From the NCBI RefSeq assembly GCF_905404315.1, contig NC_066286.1, positions 7,501-71,500 of the forward strand: a stretch of 64,000 bases of DNA. Direction: 5' to 3'. The notes below the pieces were generated by a model, which saw only the letters and a list, made by a program, of their open reading frames with translations, ran no database searches and was not told the origin of the DNA. This document shows positions 61,396-64,000 of this stretch, piece by piece; positions within the stretch are counted from its first letter, which is position 1; every line of letters begins with the position of its first letter. This DNA is from Leptidea sinapis. Its lineage: Eukaryota; Arthropoda; Insecta; Lepidoptera; Pieridae. The position numbers were made by a program, and so were the translations under genes.

Positions 61396-62019
61396 CCTCA
61401 ATTTCTATTATAAATACTCTTTATTTATAAAAATACACGTATACAATAAAGAAATGTGAAATAAAAACATTAATAACAGGCTGAATATTCAACCATTTTT
61501 GAAATTTTAAATATGACACCCATAAATGTCCCAACCATACCTTATCGTATTATTAAAATAAATTATGATTCCACTAAAGACACAAATAATGCCATTTAAA
61601 GTTATAAATGCGTTCACTTAAAACACTTTAAAATACAAGTTCTTACGGTAGCACCTGTATTGTCAACAGGTTTCGCATAATCTGCAGTGTAATTTCCGTG
61701 TACAAAATATTATGGGAACCAGTTATAGTAGATTGAGGTCTCCTTAAAACATGGCTAAATTATTTCAAATTCTCTAAAACATAATAAATTTATTTAATAT
61801 CCGCACGTATTAATTCTATTATAATTTATTAAAATATGAGATAAACCTTTAAAATGTTATTATTATTTATGTTATTAATAGCAGAGAAAAATTATCGCTT
61901 CAATGAACTTTGTCGTGTGACATTTTGCCTACAACGCAATCAATGACTTATTTGCTTTGTTGATTTGATAAAATTAATCATTTTAGCTATCTCCAATTCG
62001 TTTATTAGACCAGTGCTGA
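61396..62019. other. No feature seen
   Basis: AT-rich DNA. Confidence 0.4.
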
Positions 62020-62180
62020 AGCATTTGAAAATGATAAAAAGTGAAAAAAAAATGTTGGATGAAACGTATTGGAAAAGGAAGAGAATAATTTAAGAGAATT
62101 TTTTGAAGAGAATAGAAGACAAAATTGAAAGAAAAAATAAATTACTGAGGTCGGGATGTGGAAAAAGGGGGGTGTTTTAG
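62020..62180 (+). other. Purine-rich strand
   Basis: About 150 bases on the plus strand are mostly A and G (GAAAAGGAAGAGAATAA, TTTTTTGAAGAGAATAGAAG, GAAAGAAAAAATAAA, GTGGAAAAAGGGGGG). No period is evident. Confidence 0.5.
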
Positions 62181-62289
62181 GGTAAAACACGTCTTATCTC
62201 GATCTTTTGTTTTCACACTTCTTTCACATAACCTCAAAATTTATGTGAAAAATTCAACAAACCAAGTTTTTGGTTTTTTATTTTTATCT

Positions 62290-62510
62290 TTTATTAACAC
62301 TTAGCCTAGCATAGCCTAGGAATATACTATGGGTACAAGACAACGATATATTTAATACAATATACTTACTTAAACATACATAAATACATATAACCAACCA
62401 TGACTCGGAAAGAAACATCCTTCATCATATTGCATCTACCAGGACTCGAACCCGGGACCTCTAGTACCTATTAGTAGTCAGGGTCACTAACCATCCGGCT
62501 ACATGCTCGG
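62290..62510 (-). repeat. tRNA-derived SINE (second family), intact B box
   Basis: Minus strand: an A-box region GGATGGTTAGTGACCCTGAC and B box GGTCCCGGGTTCGAGTCC (plus 62451-62468), then the body shared with 36629-36867 (GGATGTTTCTTTCCGAGTCA, GTTTAAGTAAGTATATTG). Confidence 0.75.
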
Positions 62511-62851
62511 CTGATTGGTATTTTAGTTAACGCGTGGGTCATTTCATATTATAATTTTGTTATATGTCTAATGAGACCAATTATAATCTTTTGAAAATTT
62601 TTCCCTTTCAAAATTAAAATCATAAAAGGAAAATAATGACTTTAAGAATGCTATACGTGACGAATAAAGTATTTCACAAGATGGCGACACTTATGCGAAA
62701 CTAATCTTAGAATCCAAGTCTAGACGCAGCATGTTCTGTAAAAACGGTATTTCGCACATTACCGTGGGTACCGCAAAGTAAAGCTTTACGTACACTACAA
62801 GCTGTAATATGTCATAATTTTTATTTATTGTGCGACTATGCACATAACCAT
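62511..62851. other. No feature seen
   Basis: AT-rich DNA. Confidence 0.4.
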
Positions 62852-63161
62852 ACCAGTGGGAGGCTCCTTTGCACAGGATGCCGGCTAGATTATTGGTACC
62901 ACAACGGCGCCTATTTCTGCCGTGAAGCAGTAATGTGTAAACATTACTGTGTTTCGGTCTGAAGGGCTCCGTAGCTAGTGAAATTACTGGGCAAACGAGA
63001 CTTAACATCTTATGTCTCAAGGTGACGACCGCAATTGTAGTGCCACTCAAAATATTTGGGCTTTTCAAGAATCCTGAGCGGCACTGCATGCGGGCAGGGC
63101 GTATCAATTACCATCATCTGAACGTCCTGCTCGTCTCGTCCCTTATTATCATAAAAAAAAA
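62852..63161 (+). repeat. S3 retroposon, well preserved
   Basis: ACCAGTGGGAGGCTCCTTTG, GATGCCGGCTAGATTATTGG, GTGAAATTACTGGGCAAACG, GAATCCTGAGCGGCACTGCA and CGTCCCTTATTATCATAAAA. Minus-strand ORFs across it are by-products. Confidence 0.9.
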
Positions 63162-63440
63162 GACTAGAAAATACTTGTCTTATTGTATTTGAAAAAATGC
63201 AGTTTCGATGTGGCATCTAAGGACCTTTTTACGATTAAATAATATTATGAAACAAATCAATTTTAGGGTGTAATTATAGAATAATTGACTAGCAGGTTCT
63301 ATTTAAATAAATTAAACTAAAAAATAAATGAAACAAAAATTAATATTATGTCAAGTTGAGATTGATTGCAGTATATTATATGATGTATGCTTAACAATTG
63401 TAAAAGGTTGCAACCACTATCCCAATAATAAGTAAAACTA
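63162..63440. other. No feature seen
   Basis: AT-rich DNA. Confidence 0.4.
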
Positions 63441-63547
63441 AGGTCATCAGGTCAAAATGATGTGAACAATAATTGAATACAATAAACTGTACTAGAAATG
63501 ATAAGAACGATCATCTTATCTACGGTCAAGTTCAAGGTCATATAAAG
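63441..63547 (+). promoter_or_regulatory. Cluster of nuclear-receptor half-sites next to a TATA box
   Basis: AGGTCA-TC-AGGTCA at 63441-63454 is a perfect direct repeat with two-base spacing. CGGTCA-AGTTCA-AGGTCA at 63523-63540 is three half-sites in a row and includes TCAAGGTCA, the monomer site of Ftz-F1-type receptors. TATAAAG follows immediately at 63541-63547. No downstream gene was identified. Confidence 0.4.
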
Positions 63548-63600
63548 TGTACGGGTGTCACGTTTGTCGTGACTTTTGAAGATCGAATCTATTTTTAACG

Positions 63601-63624
63601 CCTTACATATCTTTATATGTAAGG
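63601..63624. other. Perfect 10-bp hairpin
   Basis: CCTTACATAT, loop CTTT, ATATGTAAGG. It lies about 60 bases downstream of the TATA box. Confidence 0.7.
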
Positions 63625-64000
63625 ATTGTTTGATGTATTTGACTATTTGCGCGTTTGGGAAAATTTTTAAGTGTGAATTTTTAAGATGAGCGCGCACACG
63701 TGAGCGCAAATTCTACACCCTGATGTTTAGCTCATCTACTAGACCATTTGTATTATACTTTGGCTATCAAGCCTCTTGAAATGAAATTATTTTATTTGCG
63801 AGAAACATTGTACTTAAGATGTCAACATAATATTATTAATAAACCATTATGTTTCATCAATTAACATGCAAAATATGATATAGAGTTGTCTACATAATCG
63901 TTAGTGACCTGGAATACCTACTTCCCTTTTTTGTAAGATTTCGCTAACTAGGTACATTAAATATTAATATTTAATTACATGTTATATAACTAAATTATGC
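63625..64000. other. No feature seen
   Basis: AT-rich DNA to the window edge. Confidence 0.4.

Noticed and set aside
62691..63107. A 138-residue minus-strand ORF.
   Set aside because: It is produced by reading S3 backwards, with the same words as the 29485-29739 ORF.

Overview
The window looks like intergenic or intronic nuclear DNA from a moth or butterfly. It is AT-rich and nearly every recognisable coding stretch belongs to a transposable element. Several dispersed repeats match types I know from lepidopteran genomes: the ~300-bp element containing GGATGCCGGCTAGATTATGG, Helitron-like ends reading GCTGGGTCAGCTAGT, tRNA-derived SINEs, and a LINE 3' end encoding SSTVRFSRSFLPRTT. I found no rRNA, intact tRNA gene, CRISPR array or multi-exon host gene that I can name. 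Species is not determined.

Layout. 1-10 kb: an R1-type LINE end, a jockey/CR1-like LINE tail (2.2-2.9 kb), a long endonuclease-C-terminus plus reverse-transcriptase ORF (3.6-5.9 kb, +), and the ORF1 and endonuclease start of such an element on the other strand (9.5-7.5 kb, -). The last two fragments each abut a tRNA-like SINE. 10-23 kb: RTE relics, MITEs, Helitron-like elements, LINE 3' ends and a candidate two-exon small ORF with a TATA-like motif (17.88-18.39 kb). 23-33 kb: a full-length but dead mariner (DD34D), more LINE debris and a full-length but dead maT-like DD37D element with TA target duplications. 33-48 kb: RTE tails, SINEs, a Tc1-like element with good terminal repeats but the second catalytic Asp region deleted, and a truncated second mariner copy sitting in an RTE fragment. 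48-64 kb: mostly non-coding DNA with SINEs, Harbinger-like and other MITEs, a nested Helitron-like insertion, an unrecognised coding relic near 60 kb, and a cluster of nuclear-receptor half-sites beside a TATA box near 63.5 kb.

How the parts relate. The LINEs would have supplied the reverse transcriptase. The abundant ~300-bp repeat, here called S3, ends in a tail closely resembling that of the commonest LINE 3' fragment, here called LA, which suggests LA-type machinery mobilised S3. The MITEs and truncated mariner or Tc1 copies depend on transposases that are all broken in this window. No previously undescribed defence or metabolic system is supported. The most unusual signals are a 36-bp tandem array encoding 12-residue repeats at the end of an ORF1 protein, a 5'-inverted retroposon with a 13-bp target duplication, the small spliced-ORF candidate, the receptor half-site cluster, and a degenerate GGGGCGAAAC-type repeat patch.
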